From positions 191,673 through 255,672 of the forward strand of contig NZ_KI912097.1 of NCBI RefSeq assembly GCF_000517025.1: a stretch of DNA of 64,000 nucleotides, in the 5' to 3' direction. Source of the DNA: Halonatronum saccharophilum DSM 13868. GTDB lineage: Bacteria; Bacillota; Halanaerobiia; Halobacteroidales; Halobacteroidaceae. This document shows positions 17,199 through 26,371 of the stretch, one piece after another. Each line of letters opens with the position of its first letter. Within the stretch, counting starts at the first letter, position 1. The notes beneath the pieces were generated by a model. It searched no databases and was not told the DNA's origin. It was given only the letters and a program-made list of their open reading frames with translations. The translations under genes and the position numbers were made by a program.

Positions 17199-17543
17199 AT
17201 ACTCCAACTCCCTTCTTATTATAATAGCTCACCAACCTACTAAAGTCATTTACTTATAAGGGATAAGCAAAAAGTATTCTACTTGATACTATAAGTATAT
17301 ATTCTTTATGTTTTTTAAAAATCCTCTTTAATCCAAAGATAGATTTTCATCTAAACCTCATTTTGCCCTTAATCCTACTGATAATAATAATTAAAAAGTT
17401 TATTTGTATCTAAAGTTAAAATTAACAAGGAAAAATAAATGCTTATGTCGAATAAAATACTAAAGGGTACTCGTATCCCTTTGTAGATTCAATTATAAAT
17501 TTCAACAAAAAAGAATTTAAAACCTTAAAGGGGGCCAACGGTT
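17199..17543. other. Leader region of cheV, one weak hairpin
   Basis: This is 345 bases without a gene. AAAGGG and CCCTTT form a small imperfect hairpin at 17462-17483. No sigma-D-type promoter could be placed with confidence. Confidence 0.4.
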
Positions 17544-18461
17544 ATGAGAAATAAAAACAACATATTATTAAAAAGTGGAACTGGAGAGTTAGAAGTTCTA
17601 AAGTTTGAAGTAGGAGACTCATTATATGCTATAAATGTAATAAAAGTTAAAGAGATCTTACAACTAAAGAATGAAGCTATAGAGCCTCTACCAGCTCAAG
17701 ATAATGAAGCAGTAAGGGGAATTACAAATATTAGAGGTGATGTTGTTAGTGTAATTGATCTTAGATATTATCTAGGAGCTAAAAACAACTTAGATAGTAA
17801 CGGGCTTAATTTAAGTATATTAACTAATTTCAACAATACTAAGGTATTATTTGTTGTGGATCAAGTACTAGGTATTAGCAGGTTAACTTGGAAAGATATA
17901 AGAGAACCTAATCAATTAATGGGTAATTTGACAAATGGAGTTATAAACTTGGATAATAATCTAGTTAACTTCTTAGATTTTGAGAAAATCCTTGATGATT
18001 TGAGCTTAAATCAAGGTATGGCTTATGAATCGAATATAAGCGAAGGGGATAAAAAAAGAAGACAGAATATTACCCTAGCTTTAGCTGATGACTCTCCAAC
18101 CATTAGGGAGATTCTAAAAGATTCTTTAACTAAGGCTGGTTATAATGACTTTATATTCTTTAATGATGGTCAACAATTATTAAAACATCTGTATAAAATC
18201 AAAGAAGAGAATCAAGGTGATAGCATCCTAAATCATATCCAAGGTGTCATTACAGATATTGAAATGCCTCAACTTGACGGTCATACTTTAACTAAAAGGA
18301 TTAAAGATGACTTTTATTTAAAAGAACTACCCGTAATAATATTCTCCTCACTGATAAATGATGAGCTTAGACATAAAGGAGAATCTGTAGGAGCTGACGA
18401 GCAGATAAGCAAACCTGAAATAGATAAATTAGTAGATATATTAGACAATTTAGTGATTTAA
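17544..18461 (+). CDS. cheV: Chemotaxis coupling protein CheV
   Basis: The protein has 305 residues. A CheW-like domain (about 14-155, with GITNIRGDVVSVIDLRYYL) couples receptors to the CheA kinase. A receiver domain (about 175-303) holds the acidic pair in LADDS, the phosphoacceptor Asp near 237 in ITDIEMPQ, the serine pair in FSS, and Lys in SKPE. Phosphorylation by CheA is thought to tune adaptation. The ribosome binding site is unusual: AAAGGGGGCCAACGGTT, where the G-run overlaps the over-represented GGGCCAA heptamer. It is a single-gene unit; the receptors at 6.7 and 33.6 kb are likely partners. Confidence 0.94.
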   Translation: MRNKNNILLKSGTGELEVLKFEVGDSLYAINVIKVKEILQLKNEAIEPLPAQDNEAVRGITNIRGDVVSVIDLRYYLGAKNNLDSNGLNLSILTNFNNTKVLFVVDQVLGISRLTWKDIREPNQLMGNLTNGVINLDNNLVNFLDFEKILDDLSLNQGMAYESNISEGDKKRRQNITLALADDSPTIREILKDSLTKAGYNDFIFFNDGQQLLKHLYKIKEENQGDSILNHIQGVITDIEMPQLDGHTLTKRIKDDFYLKELPVIIFSSLINDELRHKGESVGADEQISKPEIDKLVDILDNLVI

Positions 18462-18487
18462 AAAAATGGGCGTACGCCCATTTTTTT
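18460..18487. terminator. Perfect palindromic bidirectional terminator
   Basis: AAAAAAATGGGCGT and its exact complement end in a T-run. It lies between convergent cheV and copA. A decayed repeat of the GTAATGAGTAA type follows at 18488-18575. Confidence 0.88.
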
Positions 18488-18571
18488 AGTAATGAGTAAT
18501 AGGTTAAGAGTAATGAGCAAGATCAAAATCCAAAATTAAATGAAATTATTGATTTTAATACTTACTCATTA

Positions 18572-21043
18572 CTAGTTACCTCCTTTATACTCTGGCTCTA
18601 CCTCTACCTTTCTTAAACGAGTAGAATTTAAGATAACATTTATTGAGCTAGTTGCCATAGCAATAGCACCAATAATTGGGTGAATCAACCCTAAGAAAGC
18701 AGCTGGAATGGCTAAAGCATTATAGAACCAAGCCCAGAAGTAATTCTGCTTAATCTTAGCAAAGGTAGCATTAGAAAGGTTGATTGCTGAAATAACGCTA
18801 CTTAAATCACCACGAACCAAAGTAATATCTGCTGCTTCAATGGCAATGTCTGTACCTGTACCAATAGCTATACCCACATTTGCTTGCTTTAAGGCTGGAG
18901 CATCATTGATCCCATCTCCTACCATAGCTACCGTTTCATACTCTTCTTGTAACTTTTCAATCTCATTAACCTTACCATCAGGTAATACTTCAGCTAGAAC
19001 TCTGCTTATACCCACCTTCTTAGCAATAGCATTAGCAGTCCTTTGGTTATCACCTGTAATCATTGCTGTTTTAATACCCATTCTTTCAATCTCTTTAATA
19101 GCTTTAATTGAATCTCCTTTGATAGTATCGGCTACAGCTATAATACCTGCCAATTTATCATCTAAAGCTAATAACATAGCAGTCTTAGCTTCATCCTCTA
19201 ATCTAATCAACTCTTCTTCATATTCTTTATAATCTATACTATTCTCATCCATTAACCTTCTATTTCCAATCAAAACTCTATTATCTTCTACCAAACCTTC
19301 AACACCCATACCGGTAATAGAAGAGAAGTCTTTAACCTCTGCTAAATCATCTAACTCTTCGTTGGCCCTATTAAAGATAGCCTCTCCTAAAGGATGTTCA
19401 GATGACTTCTCGATACTACCTGCATAAAATAGTATATCTTCATCTTCATAATCATTAAAAGATAATAAGTCAGTAACCTCTGGCTTACCCTTTGTAATAG
19501 TACCAGTCTTATCAAAGGCAATTATTTGAGTATTTCTAATGGTTTGAATCGCCTCTCCCTTTCTAATTAGCACACCCTTCTCTGCTCCTAAACCACTACC
19601 AACCATAATAGCTGTTGGTGTTGCTAATCCTAAAGCACAAGGACATGAGATTACTAAAACTGCAATTGTAGCCAGTACCGCTAATGAAAATTGGGGTAGA
19701 TCTACTGTTGTCCAAGGGAAATTGAAGAATTCAACTATACTTATATGAAATTGTGGAAATAACATCCACGAAATAAATGCTAAAATGGCAATTCCTATTA
19801 CAGCAGGTACAAAATAACCTGTAACTTTATCTGCAAATTCTTGGATAGGAACCTTAGAACCTTGGCACTCTTCAACCATCTTGATCACCTGTGAAAAGAA
19901 GGTATCTTTCCCTACCTTTGTTGCTTTAATCTTTAAAGCACCTTGCTTATTAATAGTAGATCCAATTACTTCATCACCCTCTGACTTCTTAACTGGTAGT
20001 GACTCACCAGTTGCCATAGATTCATCAATAGTACTTTGGCCATCTACTACAATACCATCAGTAGGAATCTTCTCTCCAGGCTTAACTAACATAATATCGT
20101 CAACCTTAACTTCTTCAATAGAGATTTCCATCTCTTCTCCATCCCTAACTACCCTTGCACTCTTAGCTTCCATCTCTAGTAACTTCTTGATTGCTTGAGA
20201 AGCTCTTCCCTTTGCCTTTGCTTCTAAGAACCTACCTACTAAATGTAAGGTCATAATAGAAGCCGCCATCTCTACAAAGGAGGTTATTGGCAACCAGAAC
20301 CCTAAGAAGTTTAAAAAGTAAGGAATAATAGATCCCATTGTTACTAGGGTATCCATATTAGGACTTAGATTCTTTAGGGCTCTAAAACTGGCCTTATGTG
20401 TCTCCCAACCTGCAATTACAATTGGAGGGAAACCTAAAATAGTTACTATAGCAAAGTAATTTGGTATCTCTCTAACAAACATATGAATCATCATCAAAAC
20501 CATAATTGTAGAAGCAAAGCCTGCTGCAAACCACATTTTCTTAGCAGCTTTCTCTAAACGCTTCTCATCTGCATCCTTATCTTCAACCTTCTCTTCATCA
20601 ATAACTTCATAACCTGTATCTTTAATATCCTTCTTTATCTGAGACAAACTTAATTCAGTCGGATAATAATTTATACTCACCTTCTCAGTTGCAAAGTTAA
20701 CATTTACTTGCTTTACACCTTCTAAATTATTTAAGGACTTTTCAACCCTTTGTGCACAAGAAGAGCAGGTCATTCCACCTAGCTTCAAAGAGACCTTCTT
20801 AGTCTCTTCATCCTTCTCTTTAGCACCATAACCTAATTCATCGATAGTAGAGATCATCTCCTCAACATCGATATCGCTAATGTCATACTCTACATATGCC
20901 TTTTCAACTGCAAAGTTTACCCTTGCAGAGATGATTCCCTCCATATCTTGTAGCTTCTTCTCTACTCTTTGAGAACAACTTGTGCAAGTCATTCCCTCTA
21001 TCTCTAAAGTAGTCTTCTTCACTTCTTTTGCAATACCAATCAT
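18572..21043 (-). CDS. copA: Copper-exporting P1B-type ATPase CopA
   Basis: This protein of about 823 residues pumps Cu(I) out of the cell. Two heavy-metal-binding domains carry EGMTCTSC (C20, C23) and GGMTCSSC (near 97-100). The membrane metal site CPC lies in [13 protein letters not shown] near 467, the phosphorylated Asp in DKTGTITKG near 507, and HP in [21 protein letters not shown] closes the ATP domain. The ATG at 21043 is preferred because AAAGGAGGTAATATTA precedes it; an upstream ATG at 21094 falls inside a leader hairpin. The promoter contains a CsoR-type copper operator. No CsoR or CopZ gene is adjacent. Confidence 0.96.
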   Translation of the reverse strand: MIGIAKEVKKTTLEIEGMTCTSCSQRVEKKLQDMEGIISARVNFAVEKAYVEYDISDIDVEEMISTIDELGYGAKEKDEETKKVSLKLGGMTCSSCAQRVEKSLNNLEGVKQVNVNFATEKVSINYYPTELSLSQIKKDIKDTGYEVIDEEKVEDKDADEKRLEKAAKKMWFAAGFASTIMVLMMIHMFVREIPNYFAIVTILGFPPIVIAGWETHKASFRALKNLSPNMDTLVTMGSIIPYFLNFLGFWLPITSFVEMAASIMTLHLVGRFLEAKAKGRASQAIKKLLEMEAKSARVVRDGEEMEISIEEVKVDDIMLVKPGEKIPTDGIVVDGQSTIDESMATGESLPVKKSEGDEVIGSTINKQGALKIKATKVGKDTFFSQVIKMVEECQGSKVPIQEFADKVTGYFVPAVIGIAILAFISWMLFPQFHISIVEFFNFPWTTVDLPQFSLAVLATIAVLVISCPCALGLATPTAIMVGSGLGAEKGVLIRKGEAIQTIRNTQIIAFDKTGTITKGKPEVTDLLSFNDYEDEDILFYAGSIEKSSEHPLGEAIFNRANEELDDLAEVKDFSSITGMGVEGLVEDNRVLIGNRRLMDENSIDYKEYEEELIRLEDEAKTAMLLALDDKLAGIIAVADTIKGDSIKAIKEIERMGIKTAMITGDNQRTANAIAKKVGISRVLAEVLPDGKVNEIEKLQEEYETVAMVGDGINDAPALKQANVGIAIGTGTDIAIEAADITLVRGDLSSVISAINLSNATFAKIKQNYFWAWFYNALAIPAAFLGLIHPIIGAIAMATSSINVILNSTRLRKVEVEPEYKGGN

Positions 21044-21063
21044 TAATATTACCTCCTTTATAT

Positions 21064-21096
21064 CAATTGATAATTTTAAATTTTTAATTATCAATT
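21064..21096 (-). repeat. Hairpin in the copA leader
   Basis: On the minus strand ATTGATAATT pairs with AATTATCAAT around an AT-rich loop, directly before the copA ribosome binding site. It resembles the AATTGATAATTG repeat family seen near 62.97 kb. Confidence 0.55.
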
Positions 21097-21122
21097 TCCC
21101 TCTCGATTATTTTATTTCTTGC

Positions 21123-21177
21123 TACCCCCTGGGGGTATCTTTAAAGTAATATTAACATACTCTTTTGGATAAGTCAA
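21123..21177 (-). promoter_or_regulatory. copA promoter with CsoR-type copper operator
   Basis: On the minus strand TTGACT (21177-21172) and TAATAT (21154-21149) are 17 bp apart, a strong sigma-A promoter. Just downstream, TACCCCC-T-GGGGGTA (21123-21137) is the GC-rich dyad bound by CsoR repressors, which release DNA on binding Cu(I). The -35 overlaps the stop codon of the upstream methyltransferase gene. Confidence 0.82.
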
Positions 21178-21962
21178 GGGTATATATTAATCTTCACCTT
21201 TTGTACTACCGTATAAAAGACAGTATGTTCTCTAACGTTAAAAGATTCATCGACTTTTGGTGTATAACTTTCATTATGACCATATACCTCCATAGTCCCT
21301 AAATTGGCCTTAGCAAACATCTTGTCCAACTCAGGTAGGGTATAAGCCCTATAGTACCTTGTAGGTATCTCTTCTTTCTTCTCCCCATTATTATTTAAAA
21401 GAGATATCTTATCCACAACTTTACCACTATAAGGGTCAAATCTGGTCTCCCTTATAAAAGTCTTATCACCTTCATTCTCATAGCTTATGCTTTGATTATT
21501 TGCTATGTAATAAGGGTTAAAAGATTGTATTAATAATCTTCCTCCTACCTTCAAAGAAGCACTCACCCTCTTGATTAATTCTTCATTCTCCTTATCAGAA
21601 AAGATCCCAAAAGATCCATCTAAAACTATTATCCCATCATACTTACCCTTATCTCCTATCTCTCTCATATCACCTTTTATAAAATCCACCTTAACTTCTC
21701 TTCTGTTTGCCTCTCTCTTAGCTTGGGCCAATATCTGAGCTGAGTAATCTAAGGCTCTTACTTTATAACCTTTCTGGGCCAACAAAATACTATGCCTCCC
21801 ATTACCACACCCTAAGTCTAAAATTTCTGCACCTTTGCTTAAATTTAGAACCTCTTCTATAAACTCTACCTCTTGCTTAGCAGTAGAAAAATCTATGTAA
21901 TGGTAGTCATACTCTAAGTCCTTCATCTTATCATAGGCCTTGGCCCACCAATTATTAGTCAT
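21174..21962 (-). CDS. Class I SAM-dependent methyltransferase
   Basis: The protein has 262 residues. The SAM-binding motif ILDLGCGNGRHS, the acidic motif II ALDYS, and KGDMREI identify a Rossmann-fold methyltransferase. The C-terminal half (YYRAYTLPELDKMFAKANL) is typical of small-molecule enzymes of the Methyltransf_11/25 group, in which substrate cannot be predicted. Its stop codon TGA forms part of the -35 hexamer of the copA promoter, so read-through into copA is possible. The gene upstream has its own terminator, so this gene has its own promoter within 21963-22076. Confidence 0.88.
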   Translation of the reverse strand: MTNNWWAKAYDKMKDLEYDYHYIDFSTAKQEVEFIEEVLNLSKGAEILDLGCGNGRHSILLAQKGYKVRALDYSAQILAQAKREANRREVKVDFIKGDMREIGDKGKYDGIIVLDGSFGIFSDKENEELIKRVSASLKVGGRLLIQSFNPYYIANNQSISYENEGDKTFIRETRFDPYSGKVVDKISLLNNNGEKKEEIPTRYYRAYTLPELDKMFAKANLGTMEVYGHNESYTPKVDESFNVREHTVFYTVVQKVKINIYP

Positions 21963-22076
21963 AATTATCCCTCCTATATCTTATATTCTAATATTTTAGC
22001 ATAGTTATGTCCATACTTAAAGAGCAGATATAGTATCCACTTTAAAATTTAATTTTAAATTTTTATCACCCCTTTA

Positions 22077-22116
22077 AAATTAAGGATAGCAGACTTGAGC
22101 CTGCTATCCTTAATTT
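22077..22116 (-). terminator. Rho-independent terminator
   Basis: AAATTAAGGATAGCAG and CTGCTATCCTTAATTT pair perfectly over an eight-base loop, after the PepF-like gene. Confidence 0.88.
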
Positions 22117-22191
22117 AATAAAAAACATATAATAAAACAATAACATTCAAATATGAAAAACCTCTACTCATCTCTCCAGTCCCCCTAACAA

Positions 22192-23982
22192 CTAAGCTTT
22201 ACTAATGTAACTTTTCCAGATCTTATAACCTACAACTAAAGCTATCATTATTATAAAGGAGGTTAAGAAAAACGTGACCAAAACTGCCTTCCTCTCTCTT
22301 TGAACCCTTTCATACTCTCTTAATATATTATTAAAATGGGCCAAAGACCTTTCTATATTCTTCTCATCCATAATATTCCCCCCAGCATTAACCAACAAAT
22401 AAGGAGACTCCTCTGATCCACCACCCTTTAAGAAAGCAAGATAACTCTCTAAACTACCTTCTTGCTCCTCTAAAATATTATAAGCTATTGATAAGGCTGT
22501 AGGAAAACTGATGGCATACTGATAAACATAGAAGGTACTCTCATAAAAATGGGGTATCTGTGACCAATAACTTCCTTCACCAGTGCCAAAATACTCTTGA
22601 CTAAGATTATAATATAATTGAGATAAAAACTGAGCTGTTAAAGCTTCTCCTCTTTGGGCAACTTTATAAATTTCTCGTTCAAAATGGGCCAACATAGTTT
22701 GAAAGTAAAGTGTAGACTCAAACTCTTGCAAATAAAAATTAAGTAGATAGCTATACTCCCCCCTACTATCTGCATTATTTAAGAGATGATTTATTAATAA
22801 TATCTCATTAACAGTTGAGGCTACCTCTGCTAAAAGTATAGATGATCTTGAATAAAGATAAGGTTGGTTCTGGCTTGAGTAATAAAAATGAACTCCATGC
22901 CCAAGCTCATGGACCAAAGTAAATAATCCCCTTAGATCCTCAGTATAATTGGTAGCTATATAAGGGTTATGGTCATAAATCCCTATCTGATAGGCTCCTT
23001 TTCTCTTTCCTTTATTAGGATATAGATCTATCCACCTCTCTTCAAAGGCCTTATTTATAACTTTAATATAATCCTTACCTAAGGGTTCTAAAGCTTCTAC
23101 TATGATTTCTTGAGCTTCTAAATAACTTATCCCCTTATAAGGAGCAGATGTTGAAATTTTAAGGGGCTGGGTAGACCTATATCGGTGTAAGGATTCTAAA
23201 TTGGAGCTTACTAACTCAATTAAGGAATCATAGACCTCTACAGGAACCCCTCTTGACTCTCTAACACTCTCATAACCTCTTGCTCGCATATAAAAAATGT
23301 CTTTCTCCACCTTAGCATTTAATATTGCTGCTCGAGTGTTCTGATTTAATCCCCCACCCTTATCAGCATAATTTATCATTCTAAAGATATTGCGCGGACT
23401 CCCAGCCATTCCCCCAGCCAAAGATATTATCCTCTCCTCCTTGGGGCTTAGATACCCCCCGCCCCTAATTATACTTAATAAATAATCCTTATATACCATA
23501 AGCTTTTCTTCTTCCTCTAAAAGCTCCTGAAGCCTCTCTTCTGGTATATTGGCAATTTGTACACTTATAAGGGCAAAGACCTTATCTAAGTCTCCTTTCA
23601 ATCCTTCTGCCTTAAGAAGGAGTTTTTGATTATTATTGTCTCTAATATCCTCATCACTTCTTAATAGAGCATAAATGTATACCCTCTCTACACCCCTTGC
23701 AACCTCTTCTTTAAAGTTTATTAGATTTAATAACTCCTGACCACTAACCTCTACACTTATCCCATCCCTTTCAAACCCCTCCAACTTAGCCTGAAAATGA
23801 TCAAAATCTTTGGCCCATTCATCATCACTCGAATAAATAGAAGATAGATCCCACTTATATCTTTGTGGTATTTCCTCTCTATCCATTGTACTATAATTAT
23901 TTTTATTTATATTGAGAAATAATATTGTAAGTATTATTAAGGTAATCAAAGAAATCAGTCCATATCTCTTCTTTTTAAACAT
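22192..23982 (-). CDS. Membrane-anchored M3 oligoendopeptidase F-like peptidase
   Basis: The protein has 596 residues. The zinc motif HELGH (about 357-361) and the downstream glutamate in EVASTVNE place it in peptidase family M3, close to PepF, and HFYESTFYVYQYAISF is a family hallmark near the C-terminus. Usual PepF enzymes are soluble and cytoplasmic. This one adds a hydrophobic segment at about 8-26 and another at about 567-588, so the catalytic domain is probably held at the membrane, perhaps outside. The core is shorter than typical. AAGGAGGGGTTCT supports the start. Its substrate is likely short peptides, including signal peptide remnants; location is inference. Confidence 0.83.
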   Translation of the reverse strand: MFKKKRYGLISLITLIILTILFLNINKNNYSTMDREEIPQRYKWDLSSIYSSDDEWAKDFDHFQAKLEGFERDGISVEVSGQELLNLINFKEEVARGVERVYIYALLRSDEDIRDNNNQKLLLKAEGLKGDLDKVFALISVQIANIPEERLQELLEEEEKLMVYKDYLLSIIRGGGYLSPKEERIISLAGGMAGSPRNIFRMINYADKGGGLNQNTRAAILNAKVEKDIFYMRARGYESVRESRGVPVEVYDSLIELVSSNLESLHRYRSTQPLKISTSAPYKGISYLEAQEIIVEALEPLGKDYIKVINKAFEERWIDLYPNKGKRKGAYQIGIYDHNPYIATNYTEDLRGLFTLVHELGHGVHFYYSSQNQPYLYSRSSILLAEVASTVNEILLINHLLNNADSRGEYSYLLNFYLQEFESTLYFQTMLAHFEREIYKVAQRGEALTAQFLSQLYYNLSQEYFGTGEGSYWSQIPHFYESTFYVYQYAISFPTALSIAYNILEEQEGSLESYLAFLKGGGSEESPYLLVNAGGNIMDEKNIERSLAHFNNILREYERVQRERKAVLVTFFLTSFIIMIALVVGYKIWKSYISKA

Positions 23983-24103
23983 AGAACCCCTCCTTAGTCG
24001 ACCTTATTAATACTTATTAATGTCATAGATTAAAATGACGTGTAAAGATTAACCAAAAGGCAGTTGAAAATTAAGAATTAATAGTTAGGACCAAAATATA
24101 AAA

Positions 24104-24132
24104 AGAGAACAGGATATAATCTCCCATTCTCT
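24104..24132 (-). terminator. Imperfect terminator after the oxidoreductase
   Basis: AGAGAA and TTCTCT enclose GGAG/ATCC pairing, followed on the minus strand by TTTTT. A decayed AATTAAGAATTAATAG repeat lies just beside it at 24060-24088. Confidence 0.55.
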
Positions 24133-24259
24133 TGCTAAGCTCACACCTGTTACCCCTACCAACTTCTAATCTCTAACCTTTTTTTATTTTTCTTAGTAGT
24201 AAATAAACAGAATTATTAATATAATAAATTTTTCTAGTACAAAAGTAAAAAGTGAAGAA

Positions 24260-25249
24260 TTATCTTTTAAGATCAGCCTCAAAGACTATACCCCCATCCT
24301 TTCTTGCAGCTACAAGTACTTCCATTACCGATCTAGAATAATCTAACAGCTCATAACATCTTTCAAAATCCCCTCTATTATAGATGTCAGCAAAAGCTAA
24401 GATTTCATGGTATAACCTATTCATATTATCTTCTTGTTCATTTATTCTAATTTCTTTATCACCTATATGAAGGCTAAATTCACGACAACCATTGGCCCCT
24501 TTTTTTACATAGAGATACCCTTTCTCTCCTTGAATTAGGACAAAGTTCATACCAGTTGTATCTTTGGCCCCTACACATTCACAAATAAAATCTGAATATT
24601 CTAATACTAAAACTCCTGAAGTATCAATTCCATTTGGGTGCTTATTGGCTGTATAGCTGACTTTTTGGGGAGATCCAAAGATATTCATAACAAAGTGGAG
24701 ATTATAAATATTTATATCTTGTAAAGCCCCACCAGAGAACTTAGGATTAAATACATTGGGTGTCTGACCAGCAAGCAATTTATTATATTTACTTGAATAT
24801 TGACTATAATTACATTGAATCAATTTAATCCTACCCAATCTTTTCACACTCTCTTTTATCAGCTTATAATTTGGCAAATATATCGTTGTGATGGCTTCAA
24901 ATAACATCAACTTCTTCTCTTTTGCTACCTTGATTAATTCATCAATCTCATCTACTGTTGATGTAAAAGGCTTTTCACAGATTACATGCTTCCCGCTTTC
25001 TAAAGCCCTTAAAGATTGTTCATAATGTAAACTATTTGGTGATGCAACATAGATAAAATCAATATCCTCATCATCAAGCATAGCATCCAAATCAGTATAG
25101 ACCTTTTTAATACCAAATTTATCGGCTAAACCTCTCCCATTCTCTTCTCTTCTAGAGTAGACTGCATCACCTTTGGCCCCATCTACTTCTTCTACAGCAG
25201 ATAAGAATACTTTTACTATAGATCCTGTTCCTATAGTGCCAATTCTCAT
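24260..25249 (-). CDS. Gfo/Idh/MocA family NAD(P)-dependent oxidoreductase
   Basis: The protein has 329 residues. An N-terminal Rossmann fold has GTIGTGSIVK for the dinucleotide, and CEKPFTS near 91 is the family EKP motif whose lysine helps catalysis. The C-terminal alpha/beta domain has DINIYNLHF where many members carry DxGxYxxH; Gly is Asn here, but the His is kept. Members oxidise or reduce sugars, inositols and related cyclic compounds. No sugar-specific transporter or regulator is adjacent, so the substrate is open. AGGAGGTGTTCTA precedes the ATG. It seems to be a single-gene unit. Confidence 0.86.
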   Translation of the reverse strand: MRIGTIGTGSIVKVFLSAVEEVDGAKGDAVYSRREENGRGLADKFGIKKVYTDLDAMLDDEDIDFIYVASPNSLHYEQSLRALESGKHVICEKPFTSTVDEIDELIKVAKEKKLMLFEAITTIYLPNYKLIKESVKRLGRIKLIQCNYSQYSSKYNKLLAGQTPNVFNPKFSGGALQDINIYNLHFVMNIFGSPQKVSYTANKHPNGIDTSGVLVLEYSDFICECVGAKDTTGMNFVLIQGEKGYLYVKKGANGCREFSLHIGDKEIRINEQEDNMNRLYHEILAFADIYNRGDFERCYELLDYSRSVMEVLVAARKDGGIVFEADLKR

Positions 25250-25365
25250 TAGAACACCTCCTTTTTCAAATCATTTTTGATTAAACCATACTCTTATATA
25301 TAATATTCCTTTCAAAATCTTAAAGTCCTCCGTATTATCCTTACATATATCCATATAACAAAAAA

Positions 25366-25407
25366 GCTCATTCATCCCCTAAGACAAGCATAAGGGGTTT
25401 TCTGAGC
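25366..25407 (-). terminator. Terminator- or attenuator-like hairpin upstream of the oxidoreductase
   Basis: GCTCA/TGAGC and CCCCT/AGGGG nest in one hairpin, followed by TTTTTT on the minus strand, about 120 bases before the oxidoreductase start. It could end a decayed transcript or regulate the oxidoreductase leader. Confidence 0.5.
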
Positions 25408-25543
25408 GTTCCCTATAAATATTTTAATTTAAGTTGCATCTATGCTATATCCCTATTTAAATAATTTTACTTTCTTGTAGATTATAATTTATTTTACCTT
25501 AAATCACGTTAGGTATTAACTTATCTATTTTCTCTTGCTTTAC

Positions 25544-25583
25544 TTCATTATATTATTATTAGGATTAATAATAATATAATGAA
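25544..25583. repeat. AT-rich perfect hairpin
   Basis: An 18-bp stem (TTCATTATATTATTATTA) closes a GGAT loop in the 500-base gap upstream of the Crp/Fnr remnant. Nothing else is recognisable in that gap. Confidence 0.6.
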
Positions 25584-25784
25584 AGTCTTATTTTCATCTA
25601 CTTTTTTACAAATAAGAAGTATTTTTTATGCTTCTGTTAGTTACAATTTTGTGATTATATAGTTAAAGACTTTAATTTTATGACATCTCTCTGTTTTTTA
25701 GGCTTGCAGAAGTAAAAACTTTAATTTTTTCCTTTAATCTGATATAGTATTACTCAACATCCTTAGTATAGGAGGTTTTATAAT

Positions 25785-25997
25785 ATAAAAGAAAATTGTA
25801 ATAGATGCAAAAATAGATTGTGCGCCTCTAGGATTCCTATCTTCTCTACACTTTCAAGGGAAGAATTAGTAGAAATCATATCTACTACAGGTAGTGAAAA
25901 GTTTTCTAAAGGTGATACCATCTGCTTTGAAGGTATGGAAGCCCATACCCTTTATATAATCATCCTAGATAAAGATAAACTAAAAAGCTATACCTAA
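25785..25997 (+). pseudogene. Truncated Crp/Fnr-family regulator
   Basis: After a good AGGAGG site the frame begins with ATA where ATG is expected, then reads KENCNRCKNRLCASRIPIFS and continues with TLSREELVEII and FSKGDTICFEG. This is the start of a cyclic-nucleotide-type sensor domain with an N-terminal cysteine cluster, as in FNR-like redox regulators. It stops after LKSYT, so the rest of the sensor domain and the whole DNA-binding helix-turn-helix are absent. A terminator follows. Both the lost start codon and the truncation argue for a dead gene; use of ATA as a start is unlikely. Confidence 0.75.
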
Positions 25998-26021
25998 AAG
26001 ATTAAATAATCCAAGCTCTTT

Positions 26022-26056
26022 AAAGACCAAGATCATTGATGATTTTGGTCTTTTTT
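26022..26056 (+). terminator. Terminator after the Crp/Fnr remnant
   Basis: AAAGACCAA pairs with TTGGTCTTT, followed by a run of T. Confidence 0.82.
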
Positions 26057-26124
26057 ATTCAAAGTGATTCTAATCACATCTTTATTCAGTCATCTCCTTT
26101 ATAATAAAGTTAAGATTAATAGTA

Positions 26125-26175
26125 ATATAGTTAACTAGTAATCAGTGATGACTAAGGAGTAATGAGTAAGATCAA
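26125..26175. repeat. Decayed GTAATGAGTAA-type intergenic repeat
   Basis: The text ACTAGTAATCAGTGATGAC then GGAGTAATGAGTAAGATCAA matches elements at 18.49, 57.95 and 59.5 kb. The rest of the gap to 26292 shows nothing I can name. Confidence 0.5.
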
Positions 26176-26292
26176 GTGCTTACACCTCTCCCCCTGCCCC
26201 TTCTCTTTAGACAAGGGGATGGAGTCTAAGATTTTTGCTTTTGAACTAGCTTATGACATATGCCTCACAACTTATAGCTAGTGTAACTAAAA

Positions 26293-26340
26293 AAGATAAA
26301 GAGTAAATGAGAAGTTAAACCACCCTTTACTCTTTATCTT
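26293..26340 (-). terminator. Terminator after dnaN copy 2
   Basis: AAGATAAAGAGTAAA and TTTACTCTTTATCTT form a 15-bp stem followed by T6 on the minus strand. Confidence 0.87.
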
Positions 26341-26371
26341 CCTAGTATATTTAATTTATATCAAAAGCCGA

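Noticed and set aside
21044-21094. Longer CopA beginning at 21094
   Set aside because: That ATG lies in a leader hairpin with no ribosome binding site, while AAAGGAGGTAATATTA stands before the ATG at 21043.
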